Source of the DNA: Bacteroidales bacterium
GTDB taxonomy: Bacteria; Bacteroidota; Bacteroidia; Bacteroidales; F082
Direction: 5' to 3'
NCBI GenBank assembly: GCA_900771045.1
Contig: CAAGMM010000040.1
Location: 1 to 8,320 of the forward strand
DNA: 8,320 bases
Numbering within the stretch: position 1 is the first letter of the stretch; each line of letters begins with the position of its first letter. Both the position numbers and the translations under genes were made by a program. Below, piece after piece: positions 1 through 7,131 of this stretch. The notes under the pieces are model-generated. The model saw only the letters and a list, made by a program, of their open reading frames with translations, did not search any database and was not told where the DNA came from.

Positions 1-5
1 TCTAG

Positions 6-2279
6 TGTTTCCGCCGCTGCGGCATCATCGACGACAAAGGCAATGTACTTATCGATAAAATCGAAGGCGGCCTGCTTGAGTTAGATGAAAATGGTCATGT
101 TACGGGTTTCATAGATGAACGCGTGACCGGTTATCCTATGCGTATGGGAGGTATCATTCCTGATGAAATCATAGATGACGAAGTTGCAAGCATCGCCCTT
201 GAAAAATCGCAAGAACTTTTAATTTCTAATGGTTATGTGTCATATATGGAAGGTTGGTCGAATGCTTATCATCCAACCAAATTCTATGAAGTAGCTAATC
301 GTTTTGACAAAGAAGGTAAGCTTAAGATACTCCTTTCCATGTCTTACGAAGTTGAACCTTGGCAGAAAGATATAAGCGAGCAGATTGACAACCTTGTTTC
401 TCTCGATAAGACTTACGGAACAGCACACGTGCGTCCTCAGTATCTTAAGGTGTTCATGGACGGCGTCGTGGAAGCCACCACCGGCTCAATGTACAAACCA
501 TATAAAAACGGAACCGTTTACAACAGCCACTGGGCGGTTGACCGTCTTGCCGACATCACTCATGAATGCAATGCCAAAGGCCTTACCGTTCATACTCATA
601 CTATGGGCGACAAAGCCATCGCTGAGACTACCGACGCCTACATCAAAGGCGGCGACGGTCTGCACCGTAACTGTCTCGTTCACCTTCGTAACCCTCGTAA
701 GGAAGATTTTAAACGTTTCGCCGACAACAACATCGCCTGCGTGGCCGGTTTGACATGGCATGTCACAGATGACCTGTGTCTGACAGTGTTGCCTGAATTT
801 ATTGATGAGGAGTATGTATTACACGGATATCCTATCAAGTCGTTCTTCGATGCGGGAATCAAGGTTTCCAGCCATACCGATTACCCGGCTAATTTATATT
901 GTCCTCAGGATCCTTTCGGAATTATGGAAATCGCCGTAACAGGTCAGATGATATATCCTACTACAGGAGAGCCGACTCCATTATTCGACACGGAGGAACT
1001 TGTCACTTTGGAGCAGGCTCTTCAGGCTCTCACCATTAACGGCGCCTGGCAGCTCGGCCTCGAGAACGAACGCGGCAGCATCAAGGTCGGCAAATATGCG
1101 GATTTTGTCCTCGCCAACCAAGATGTGTTCAATTGCCCTGTTACAGACATTCACAAGACAAAAGTCGTCTCCACATGGTTTGAAGGTGAGAAGGTTTATC
1201 AGTCTCCTATGACCAAGATTGCCGACTACCTTTATGAATATGAAGCCGACGGATACGGTACCGAGGCCCCGGCAATTCCGGACAATGTTCCCGCGGAATT
1301 CTCCTGCAGCTCGGTCAGAAACGGAAATTTCTACGGAAGGAATCTGGATTTCAAGATAAACGAAATCTGCGAGTTCATTGTAAGGACTAAAGCCACGGCA
1401 GAACGCAAACACGCTTCAATCGGTGTGGCAAATCCAGTGTTCAAGACCATTACGGATGAAAAAGTCCAGGTTGGGCTAACAGAAGAGGAACTGAATTTCA
1501 TTCCGTGGATGACAATGGACGGCATAAATGACGCCGGACTCGTATGCAACATCAATGTGGTGAACAAGAATGACATCGCTGAGAATATGTACACTCACAC
1601 AAATCCCGGCAAACCTCAGATTATGGTGATGCAGTTGGTTCGCGCACTTCTTGACAACTGCGGCAGCGTCGCCGAGGCGAAGGAGTTTATCATGAATCAC
1701 GACATAACCCCGATTCCTGCAGAAATGGGAGAAATGTGGGACGGACATATTATGATTGCAGATGCAGAAAACACCGTTGTCGTTGAGTTTACAGGAGAAA
1801 AAGGTGCTGAGGTCAAGTTCGTTGAAACGAACATCATGACAAACTTCTACAATCATCTTTATGAAGCTGCCGGAGAGTATCCTCCTCACGCGTGTGGTGT
1901 GGAAAGATATGAAATCCTCAAGGCCAATTATGACGGCGGCAACACGATGCAGGGAATGTGGGAGCTTATGAAAAAGGTGCAATACACCCAAGCATACAAG
2001 GAATCAACCGAGCCTTTCTGGTGTTCAGAATACTACGACGTCATACCGTCATTCGATGAGCATCCCCGCGAATGCTGGACGAAGGAAAAGATTCTGGAAC
2101 AGAAAATGCCTGTAATCGAGGTTGAAGCTTATAAGGTGTATGAGAAAACCGGCGAGTACGACCCCGAACTGAATTTGTGGTTTACCACTCATAACAGCAC
2201 CTACGACATTGCGAACAGAACCCTTTGGGTGACTATTCGCGAAAAGTACGAAAAGCGTCACGAATTCAAACTGCAATAA
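6..2279 (+). CDS. Amidohydrolase (YtcJ-like) fused to a choloylglycine-hydrolase-like Ntn hydrolase; 5' end missing
   Basis: Residues are counted from the GTG at 123. The first ~365 match the C-terminal two thirds of YtcJ-type Amidohydrolase_3 enzymes, metal-dependent hydrolases of amide-like bonds: KVFMDG at 109-114, HTMGDKA around His159, LVHLRNP with His187, HTDYP with Asp252, and the closing GSIKVGKYADFVLANQ. The family's N-terminal HxH metal site is absent and would lie left of the window. From ~390 a second enzyme follows, resembling the choloylglycine hydrolase/penicillin V acylase group: candidate nucleophile Cys395, GRNLDF (Arg406, Asp409), DGINDAGL at 466-473, TNFYNH at 573-578 and VERY with Arg595. 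The frame is open from base 6, but TAG occupies 3-5. Family similarity before the GTG (EGGLLELDENGHVTG) shows that GTG is probably not the native start. The domain calls are firm; the substrate is unknown. The next gene starts 6 bp downstream. Confidence 0.85.
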   Translation, partial: CFRRCGIIDDKGNVLIDKIEGGLLELDENGHVTGFIDERVTGYPMRMGGIIPDEIIDDEVASIALEKSQELLISNGYVSYMEGWSNAYHPTKFYEVANRFDKEGKLKILLSMSYEVEPWQKDISEQIDNLVSLDKTYGTAHVRPQYLKVFMDGVVEATTGSMYKPYKNGTVYNSHWAVDRLADITHECNAKGLTVHTHTMGDKAIAETTDAYIKGGDGLHRNCLVHLRNPRKEDFKRFADNNIACVAGLTWHVTDDLCLTVLPEFIDEEYVLHGYPIKSFFDAGIKVSSHTDYPANLYCPQDPFGIMEIAVTGQMIYPTTGEPTPLFDTEELVTLEQALQALTINGAWQLGLENERGSIKVGKYADFVLANQDVFNCPVTDIHKTKVVSTWFEGEKVYQSPMTKIADYLYEYEADGYGTEAPAIPDNVPAEFSCSSVRNGNFYGRNLDFKINEICEFIVRTKATAERKHASIGVANPVFKTITDEKVQVGLTEEELNFIPWMTMDGINDAGLVCNINVVNKNDIAENMYTHTNPGKPQIMVMQLVRALLDNCGSVAEAKEFIMNHDITPIPAEMGEMWDGHIMIADAENTVVVEFTGEKGAEVKFVETNIMTNFYNHLYEAAGEYPPHACGVERYEILKANYDGGNTMQGMWELMKKVQYTQAYKESTEPFWCSEYYDVIPSFDEHPRECWTKEKILEQKMPVIEVEAYKVYEKTGEYDPELNLWFTTHNSTYDIANRTLWVTIREKYEKRHEFKLQ
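1305..2276 (+). other. Ntn-hydrolase domain (choloylglycine hydrolase / linear amide C-N hydrolase type) within the fusion
   Basis: This marks the second catalytic domain, about 324 residues, close to the usual 310-360 of a free-standing bile salt hydrolase or penicillin V acylase. In the family the nucleophile is an N-terminal Cys, exposed by Met removal or by autocatalytic cleavage of a leader. Here the matching residue (AEFS-CSS, codon 1305-1307) lies far inside the chain, behind an amidohydrolase and a short Pro/Ala/Glu-rich linker (EAPAIPDNVPAEFS). Eleven residues separate Cys from the conserved Arg, fewer than in classic bile salt hydrolases, so the substrate loop is shorter. The domain ends in the usual NRTLWVTIREKY strand. 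Activity would need cleavage before Cys395. That step is inferred, not shown by the sequence. Bile acid specificity cannot be assumed. Confidence 0.72.
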
Positions 2280-2285
2280 GTTGAT

Positions 2286-3977
2286 ATGAAGAGAATATTT
2301 TCAATATTTGCTCTGACAGCCATATCATTATTTTGGTTGACATCGTGCTCCGACAACTCAGAGGTGAAGTCACAAGACTCTGTGGTGAAATGCTTCAACG
2401 GCTGTTTCGTGGGTTATGTCGAAGATAACGGCGTCTTGACTTTCAAGGGAATACCTTTTGCGAAAGCTCCCATTGGAAAGCTGCGTTGGAAGGCGCCGCA
2501 GCCGGTGGAGGCATCCGACGAGGTCTTTGAGGCCAAGGAATATGGTCTTCCGGGACTTCAGTCGTACGACGAAGGCGAGGTGGCAAGTCACGGCGACGTG
2601 AGCGAAGACTGCCTCTATCTGAACGTCTGGACCACCGACCTTCAGATGAAGGAAGACCGTCCGGTCATGGTATGGTTTCACGGCGGTTCCTACGGCTGGG
2701 GCGGCACCATTGATCCTCTCTACGAAGGCAAATACCTCGTTGAAGAATATCCCGACGTGGTATTGGTCACGGTGGAATATAGAGTCAACGCTATGGGATT
2801 CATCGATTTCGTTGATGTTCCCGGCGGCGAGGCATTCCCCGACGCCCCATATCTCGGCATCCTCGACCAGCAACAGGCACTCCGCTGGATCCAGGAGAAT
2901 ATCAGTGCATTCGGCGGCGACCCCGACAACGTGACCATCTTCGGAGAGTCGGCCGGCGGCGGCTCTGTCACATGCCATCTTATAGCCAAAGGCTCGGAAG
3001 GCCTCTTCAGACGCGCAATACCCATGTCGGGTGAGATTTGTTTGGAACACACCCTGGAAAATTATAAGAAAACAGGACAGGCCGCCAAGCTGCTCGTCGC
3101 GACAAACTGCACCAATATGGACGAACTGATGGCACTCTCGGAAGCCGACCTGCTTAAAGCTTTGAGCACGGAAGCCGGCGGAGTGAGCGCAGAAGGTGTG
3201 GGTGGCTGCGTGGGCGACTTCAACAACTGGCCTATGCGCAGCGACGAGAGAAGCATAATACCTTCCGACGGCTACAAGGCCCTGCTTGAAGGAAAATCGA
3301 AAGACGTGGACATCATGGTCGGCATTGTGGCCGATGAAATGCGCTATTGGGCGCATCTTCAGTTCGACCCGTCGGACGAGGAAAGTCCTCTCGGATTTTA
3401 TTACGAATGGGCCAAGGCTAAAGTCGATGGCATTAAAAAAGTAGGAGGCCCGGAGACGGCACGCCGCATCGATGAAAGTATGAACTATATCGACCCCGAC
3501 AGCGACGAGTGGGACGCAAAACATCCCGGCATCTGGAAATATACTCAGATTATGAACAACTACAACTTCCGTCTCGGCAGCATCACCATGGCAGAAAACC
3601 ACTCCGAAGCCGGCGGCAAAGGAAAGACCTATATGTACGTCTTCGGCAAAGGTTATGAAAAAAGTGCCACTCCAGGAGAAAATTATTTGAAGGCCTGCCA
3701 CGCCTGCGAACTTACATACGCATTCAACAACCTCACGTACAAAAAAGGCGCTCCGTACGATCCAGTTCTCACAAAACGTTTCAGCAACATCTTAGTGAAC
3801 TTCGCTCGCACCGGCAACCCGAGCATCGAAGGACTCGACATCCCGGAGTATGACAAGACCGACAGAAGCACCATCATCATCGGGCGCAACTCCGAAATCT
3901 ATATCGAGAAGGACCCGCTTCCGAAAGAGACGGAACTGCTCCTGCCGACGTATTACGACTTTTTCCTGAAAAAGTAG
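2286..3977 (+). CDS. Type-B carboxylesterase (para-nitrobenzyl esterase family), lipoprotein
   Basis: This is a 563-residue alpha/beta hydrolase that cleaves carboxylic esters. The N-terminus has a lipoprotein signal: MKR, a hydrophobic stretch, then lipobox LTSC with Cys21. The protein should therefore be exported and membrane-anchored, probably in the periplasm or outer membrane. Family landmarks occur in order: FKGIPFAKAPIGKLRWKAPQ (53-72), EDCLYLNVW (107-115), oxyanion-hole HGG at 132-134, nucleophile elbow GESAGGG with Ser222, VADE with Glu351 as the acid, and CHACEL with His472. The length is normal and the triad complete. The gene starts 6 bp after the fusion gene and ends 6 bp before the type IIG gene, so co-transcription is likely. 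The ATG at 2286 is the start that gives a proper signal peptide. The substrate is unknown; pairing with two amidase-type domains suggests work on conjugated small molecules, which is inference. GC is clearly higher than in the gene that follows. Confidence 0.92.
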   Translation: MKRIFSIFALTAISLFWLTSCSDNSEVKSQDSVVKCFNGCFVGYVEDNGVLTFKGIPFAKAPIGKLRWKAPQPVEASDEVFEAKEYGLPGLQSYDEGEVASHGDVSEDCLYLNVWTTDLQMKEDRPVMVWFHGGSYGWGGTIDPLYEGKYLVEEYPDVVLVTVEYRVNAMGFIDFVDVPGGEAFPDAPYLGILDQQQALRWIQENISAFGGDPDNVTIFGESAGGGSVTCHLIAKGSEGLFRRAIPMSGEICLEHTLENYKKTGQAAKLLVATNCTNMDELMALSEADLLKALSTEAGGVSAEGVGGCVGDFNNWPMRSDERSIIPSDGYKALLEGKSKDVDIMVGIVADEMRYWAHLQFDPSDEESPLGFYYEWAKAKVDGIKKVGGPETARRIDESMNYIDPDSDEWDAKHPGIWKYTQIMNNYNFRLGSITMAENHSEAGGKGKTYMYVFGKGYEKSATPGENYLKACHACELTYAFNNLTYKKGAPYDPVLTKRFSNILVNFARTGNPSIEGLDIPEYDKTDRSTIIIGRNSEIYIEKDPLPKETELLLPTYYDFFLKK

Positions 3978-3983
3978 TCAAGG

Positions 3984-6950
3984 ATGAGTCTTGTAAATCC
4001 TACGGAAAAAATGTTTGTTATGATACAGGAACAACAGTCTGCCGCAAAGGCTTTTATAGAAGAATGGGAAAATCGCGGTGACGAAAAAAGCGACACGCAG
4101 CAATTTTGGACTAATCTTCTCACTTCGGTTTTCGGCATCACCGAACCGCAAACGTTTATCGAATTTGAAAAACGAGTAAAACTCACTCACACAAGTTTCA
4201 TTGATGCATATATACCTTCAACCAAGGTGTTGATTGAACAAAAAAGCGCCGACATCGACCTCCGTAAAGGCTACAGGCAAAGCGACGGAGCCATTCTCAC
4301 TCCGTTCCAGCAGGCAAAACGATATGCCAATGAAATGCCCTATTCGTCGCGTCCGCGTTGGGTGGTCGTCTGTAATTTCCAGTCGTTTCTGGTCTATGAT
4401 ATGGAAAACCCGAACGGAGAACCGTTTGAAATTCTTCTGAAAAACCTTGAAAAAGAATACTCGCGCCTTCAGTTTTTGACCGATGAAGGCAATATCCATT
4501 TGAAAAAAGAAATGGAACTGAGTATTAGAGCCGGCGAATTGGTCGGTAAAATATACGACGCCTTGATTGCTCAATACAAAGACGCAACAAACGCCGAAAC
4601 GCTGAAAAGTCTGAACGTGCTTTGTGTACGTTTGGTGTTTCTGCTTTATGCCGAAGATGCTGGGATTTTTGGCGTAAAGAATATGTTTTACGATTACATG
4701 GTGCGTTTCCCGGCAAGGGATTTCCGACGCGCCTTGATTGACTTGTTCCAGGTTCTTGATACGAAAAAAGAAGACAGAGATGCCTATCTTGATGCCGATT
4801 TGGCTAAATTTCCATACGTTAACGGCGGCTTGTTCTCGAAAAACGACATAGAGATACCGCAATTCACCGATGAGCTTCGCAAACTGATACTCGACAAAGC
4901 AAGCGATGGCTTTGATTGGAGTGAAATTTCGCCAACCATTTTTGGTGCCGTATTCGAAAGCACGCTGAACCCGGAGACTCGTCGTTCAGGCGGAATGCAC
5001 TACACCAGCATCGAAAACATTCACAAGGTGATTGACCCGTTGTTTCTGAACGAGTTGCGCGACGAATTGGAAGACATCAAGGCTGAGCCAGTAGCAAAAA
5101 CACAGTTAAAACGCGCAAGTGAATTTCAAAGCAAATTAGCCTCCCTTAAATTTCTTGACCCGGCGTGCGGCAGCGGAAATTTCCTGACAGAATCGTATTT
5201 GAGTTTGCGCCGATTGGAAAACGAGGCGATTCTGCTGCAAACCAAAGGACAAATGAAGATGGGTTTTGAAGAAACGAGCCCTATAAAAGTCACCATCCAC
5301 CAGTTTTACGGCATAGAGATAAATGATTTTGCCGTTTCAACTGCAACAACCGCCCTTTGGATTGCCGAAAGCCAAATGTTGAAGGAAACGTCGAAAATCA
5401 TTCAGTTCGACCTCGATATGTTGCCGTTGAAAACATATCACAACATTAAGGAAGGCAACGCGTTGCGTGAATCGTGGACGGAATGGAATGTGTTGGATGA
5501 GCGTCAGATCATCATCGCACGCCAAGCCGATGTCTATCCCATGCAAGAAGCACCTGTATCAGCTGTCGGCGAACCTGCCATAAAATACGGCAGCATCGAT
5601 TTGTACAGCGATGAAATCAACCTGCACCCAAGAGGCAAGGAAATCGAAACTTATCATGTTGATTTCGATTATATTATGGGAAATCCGCCGTTTGTTGGCG
5701 CAAGACTGATGAATGAAAGCCAAAAGCAAGATATGATTGATGTCTTTGGTGCGAAATGGAAAAACATAGGCAATATGGATTACGTGTCGGGATGGTATTT
5801 GAAGGCGGCAAGACTGATGAGAGGTACCAATATCCGCACGGCTTTGGTTTCAACCAACAGCATAACCCAAGGCGAACAGGTGGCGAATCTTTGGAAACCA
5901 TTGTTCGATGATTATGGCATTCATATCGATTTTGCCTACCGCACATTCCGCTGGGACAGCGAATCCAACCTCAAAGCCCACGTGCACTGCGTGATAGTCG
6001 GCTTTTCGGCGTGCCAGAGCAAGCAAAAAACAATTTATACCGAATCGGCGACACCTATACAAGCGCAAAACATAAATCCGTATCTGATTGATGCTCCGAG
6101 TATTTGGATTGAAAGCAGAAAAAAGCCTTTGTGCGATGTGCCACCACTTTTAACTGGAAGTCAAAGAATTGATAATGATAATTATATATTCACAAATGAT
6201 GAGAAAGAAGAATTTGTAAAAAAAGAACCTTTTTCAGAACAGTTCTTTAAAGTTTGGTATGGAGCAGATGAATTCATTAACAACAGACCACGTTGGTGTT
6301 TATATCTCGGAAAATGTTCTCCAAATGAATTAAGAAAAATGCCTTATTGCTTAGATAGAGTGGAAAAAGTTAGAAACTATCGTAAAGCAAGTAAACGAAC
6401 TCAAACACAAAAAGTTGCTGACTATCCAACCAAATTTGGCTTAGAAGTTATTCCCGAAACAAATTTTATGATAGTTCCTGTCGTTTCTTCTGAGCGACGA
6501 CGTTATATTCCACTTGGATTTATGTCACCAGACAATTTATGTAGTAATCAGGTCAATTTAATTCCCAACGCCACTCTTTACCATTTCGGCATTTTAACTT
6601 CAAATGTTCACATGGCGTGGATGCGTGTGGTCTGTGGAAGATTGAAATCGGATTATCGTTATTCAAAAGACATTGTCTATAACAACTTCCCGTGGCCTGT
6701 GGTTTCGACAGGCTCAACCACCAAGCAGAAAATAGAGCAGACAGCACAGGCAATCTTGGATGTACGCGCAAAATATCCCGAGAGTTCGTTAGCCGACTTG
6801 TACGACGAAGTAACCATGCCGCCAGAACTGCGCCGCGCCCACCAAGACAACGACCGCGCTGTTATGGCCGCCTATGGTTTCCCCGCCAAAATGACCGAAA
6901 GCGAATGCGTGGCCGAGTTGTTCAAATTGTATGAGGAGTTAGTGAAGTGA
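3984..6950 (+). CDS. Type IIG restriction-modification enzyme, MmeI/YeeA class (single-chain nuclease-methyltransferase)
   Basis: The 988-residue protein should cut unmodified foreign DNA and protect host DNA by adenine-N6 methylation. Domains in order: nuclease part (~15-190) with a PD-(D/E)XK-like site, Asp74 then Glu85-Gln-Lys87, close to the D-X9-EXK of MmeI; helical connector (~195-310); gamma-class methyltransferase (~315-630) with SAM motif I LDPACGSGNF (391-400) and catalytic motif IV NPPF (567-570); target-recognition region (~640-905) including FAYRTFRWDS and the HMAWMRVVCGRLKSDYRYS block; and a C-terminal segment ending RAHQDNDRAVMAAYGF. Nothing looks truncated, and the motifs suggest an active enzyme. 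ATG 3984 has AAGG directly against it; ATG 4011, with GGA 5 bp ahead, and ATG 4020 are possible alternative starts that keep the whole nuclease. Oddities are a ~50-residue stretch before NPPF, an AT-rich recognition region and a palindrome near the 3' end. The recognition sequence cannot be predicted. Confidence 0.92.
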   Translation: MSLVNPTEKMFVMIQEQQSAAKAFIEEWENRGDEKSDTQQFWTNLLTSVFGITEPQTFIEFEKRVKLTHTSFIDAYIPSTKVLIEQKSADIDLRKGYRQSDGAILTPFQQAKRYANEMPYSSRPRWVVVCNFQSFLVYDMENPNGEPFEILLKNLEKEYSRLQFLTDEGNIHLKKEMELSIRAGELVGKIYDALIAQYKDATNAETLKSLNVLCVRLVFLLYAEDAGIFGVKNMFYDYMVRFPARDFRRALIDLFQVLDTKKEDRDAYLDADLAKFPYVNGGLFSKNDIEIPQFTDELRKLILDKASDGFDWSEISPTIFGAVFESTLNPETRRSGGMHYTSIENIHKVIDPLFLNELRDELEDIKAEPVAKTQLKRASEFQSKLASLKFLDPACGSGNFLTESYLSLRRLENEAILLQTKGQMKMGFEETSPIKVTIHQFYGIEINDFAVSTATTALWIAESQMLKETSKIIQFDLDMLPLKTYHNIKEGNALRESWTEWNVLDERQIIIARQADVYPMQEAPVSAVGEPAIKYGSIDLYSDEINLHPRGKEIETYHVDFDYIMGNPPFVGARLMNESQKQDMIDVFGAKWKNIGNMDYVSGWYLKAARLMRGTNIRTALVSTNSITQGEQVANLWKPLFDDYGIHIDFAYRTFRWDSESNLKAHVHCVIVGFSACQSKQKTIYTESATPIQAQNINPYLIDAPSIWIESRKKPLCDVPPLLTGSQRIDNDNYIFTNDEKEEFVKKEPFSEQFFKVWYGADEFINNRPRWCLYLGKCSPNELRKMPYCLDRVEKVRNYRKASKRTQTQKVADYPTKFGLEVIPETNFMIVPVVSSERRRYIPLGFMSPDNLCSNQVNLIPNATLYHFGILTSNVHMAWMRVVCGRLKSDYRYSKDIVYNNFPWPVVSTGSTTKQKIEQTAQAILDVRAKYPESSLADLYDEVTMPPELRRAHQDNDRAVMAAYGFPAKMTESECVAELFKLYEELVK
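6150..6600 (+). other. AT-rich island covering the target-recognition region of the type IIG gene
   Basis: By hand count, GC over 6181-6600 is about 33% (23% at 6181-6240). It is about 58% at 5941-6000, 45% at 6601-6720 and 60% at 6781-6840. Codon choice shifts to AT-ending codons in the same stretch. The segment encodes roughly residues 723-872, the central and later part of the target-recognition domain. A composition shift confined to the specificity module fits exchange of that module by recombination, though the low GC could partly reflect Lys/Asn/Glu-rich protein content. Confidence 0.6.
6699..6721 (+). repeat. REP-like short palindrome inside the type IIG coding sequence
   Basis: A perfect 6-bp inverted repeat (GTGGTT at 6699-6704, AACCAC at 6716-6721) encloses the 11-base loop TCGACAGGCTC. 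The whole unit, read on the minus strand as a GTGGTTGAGCCTGTCGAAACCAC-type word, resembles dispersed palindromes I remember from several bacterial genomes. It lies in frame and encodes VVSTGSTT between the conserved NNFPWP and the KQKIEQTAQAIL segment, where family members usually have a short variable linker. Only one copy is present in the window, so repetition in the genome is inferred. Confidence 0.5.
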
Positions 6951-6977
6951 GAAAAATAAAATAGTCGTTTCTTAAAT

Positions 6978-7020
6978 ATGATATAAACATTTGATTGTCA
7001 TATCATTTGTATTTTTATTT
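6978..7020 (+). terminator. Possible weak terminator after the three-gene unit
   Basis: A 7-bp inverted repeat (ATGATAT at 6978-6984, ATATCAT at 7000-7006, 15-base loop) begins 27 bp after the type IIG stop codon and is followed by a T-rich run (7007-7020). The stem is almost all A-T and the loop is long, so this would be a poor intrinsic terminator. It is listed because it is the only such structure between the last gene of the unit and the rlmH promoter. Confidence 0.25.
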
Positions 7021-7064
7021 TGGTGAATTTACAGAACTCGCCAAAGCCCACCGCAAGAGAAAAT

Positions 7065-7081
7065 TTTCACAAATCGTGAAA
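7065..7081 (+). repeat. Inverted repeat upstream of rlmH
   Basis: TTTCAC (7065-7070) and GTGAAA (7076-7081) form a 6-bp inverted repeat with a 5-base loop, followed directly by TTTTT. It sits 19 bp before the rlmH -7 element, about where the -33 element should lie. It could be a regulator site, or a short hairpin with a T tail ending upstream transcription. The sequence does not decide between these. Confidence 0.3.
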
Positions 7082-7099
7082 TTTTTGAAGCTACCTTCG

Positions 7100-7107
7100 T
7101 ATATTTG
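7100..7107 (+). promoter_or_regulatory. Bacteroidota-type -7 promoter element for rlmH
   Basis: TATATTTG fits the TAnnTTTG -7 consensus of the primary sigma factor in Bacteroides relatives. It lies 24 bp before the rlmH start codon and is followed by GCA, a common context. No good TTTG -33 box is found at the usual 19-21 bp distance, so the promoter would rest mainly on the -7 element. It probably drives rlmH and the DUF2461 gene together. Confidence 0.6.
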
Positions 7108-7131
7108 CATGATTTTTTTTCCGCCTGAAAA

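Noticed and set aside
1305..2276. Naming the Ntn domain a bile salt hydrolase
   Set aside because: The fold motifs fit, but the loop after Cys is shorter than in classic bile salt hydrolases and the family also includes penicillin V acylases and other amidases. The specificity cannot be read from sequence.
2370..3701. A 443-codon open frame on the minus strand
   Set aside because: It lies wholly opposite the esterase, which has every family motif. The antisense frame is open because of codon bias in the GC-rich gene, and its translation shows no recognisable domain.
6553..6771. A 72-codon minus-strand frame containing WWLSLSKPQATG
   Set aside because: That peptide is the translation of the REP-like palindrome on its other strand, and the rest is antisense to conserved type IIG codons.
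1..6950. A new multi-gene defence system combining the two hydrolases with the type IIG enzyme
   Set aside because: A single-chain type IIG enzyme needs no partner, and the hydrolases have normal metabolic-enzyme features including an export signal on the esterase. Close spacing alone is not enough.
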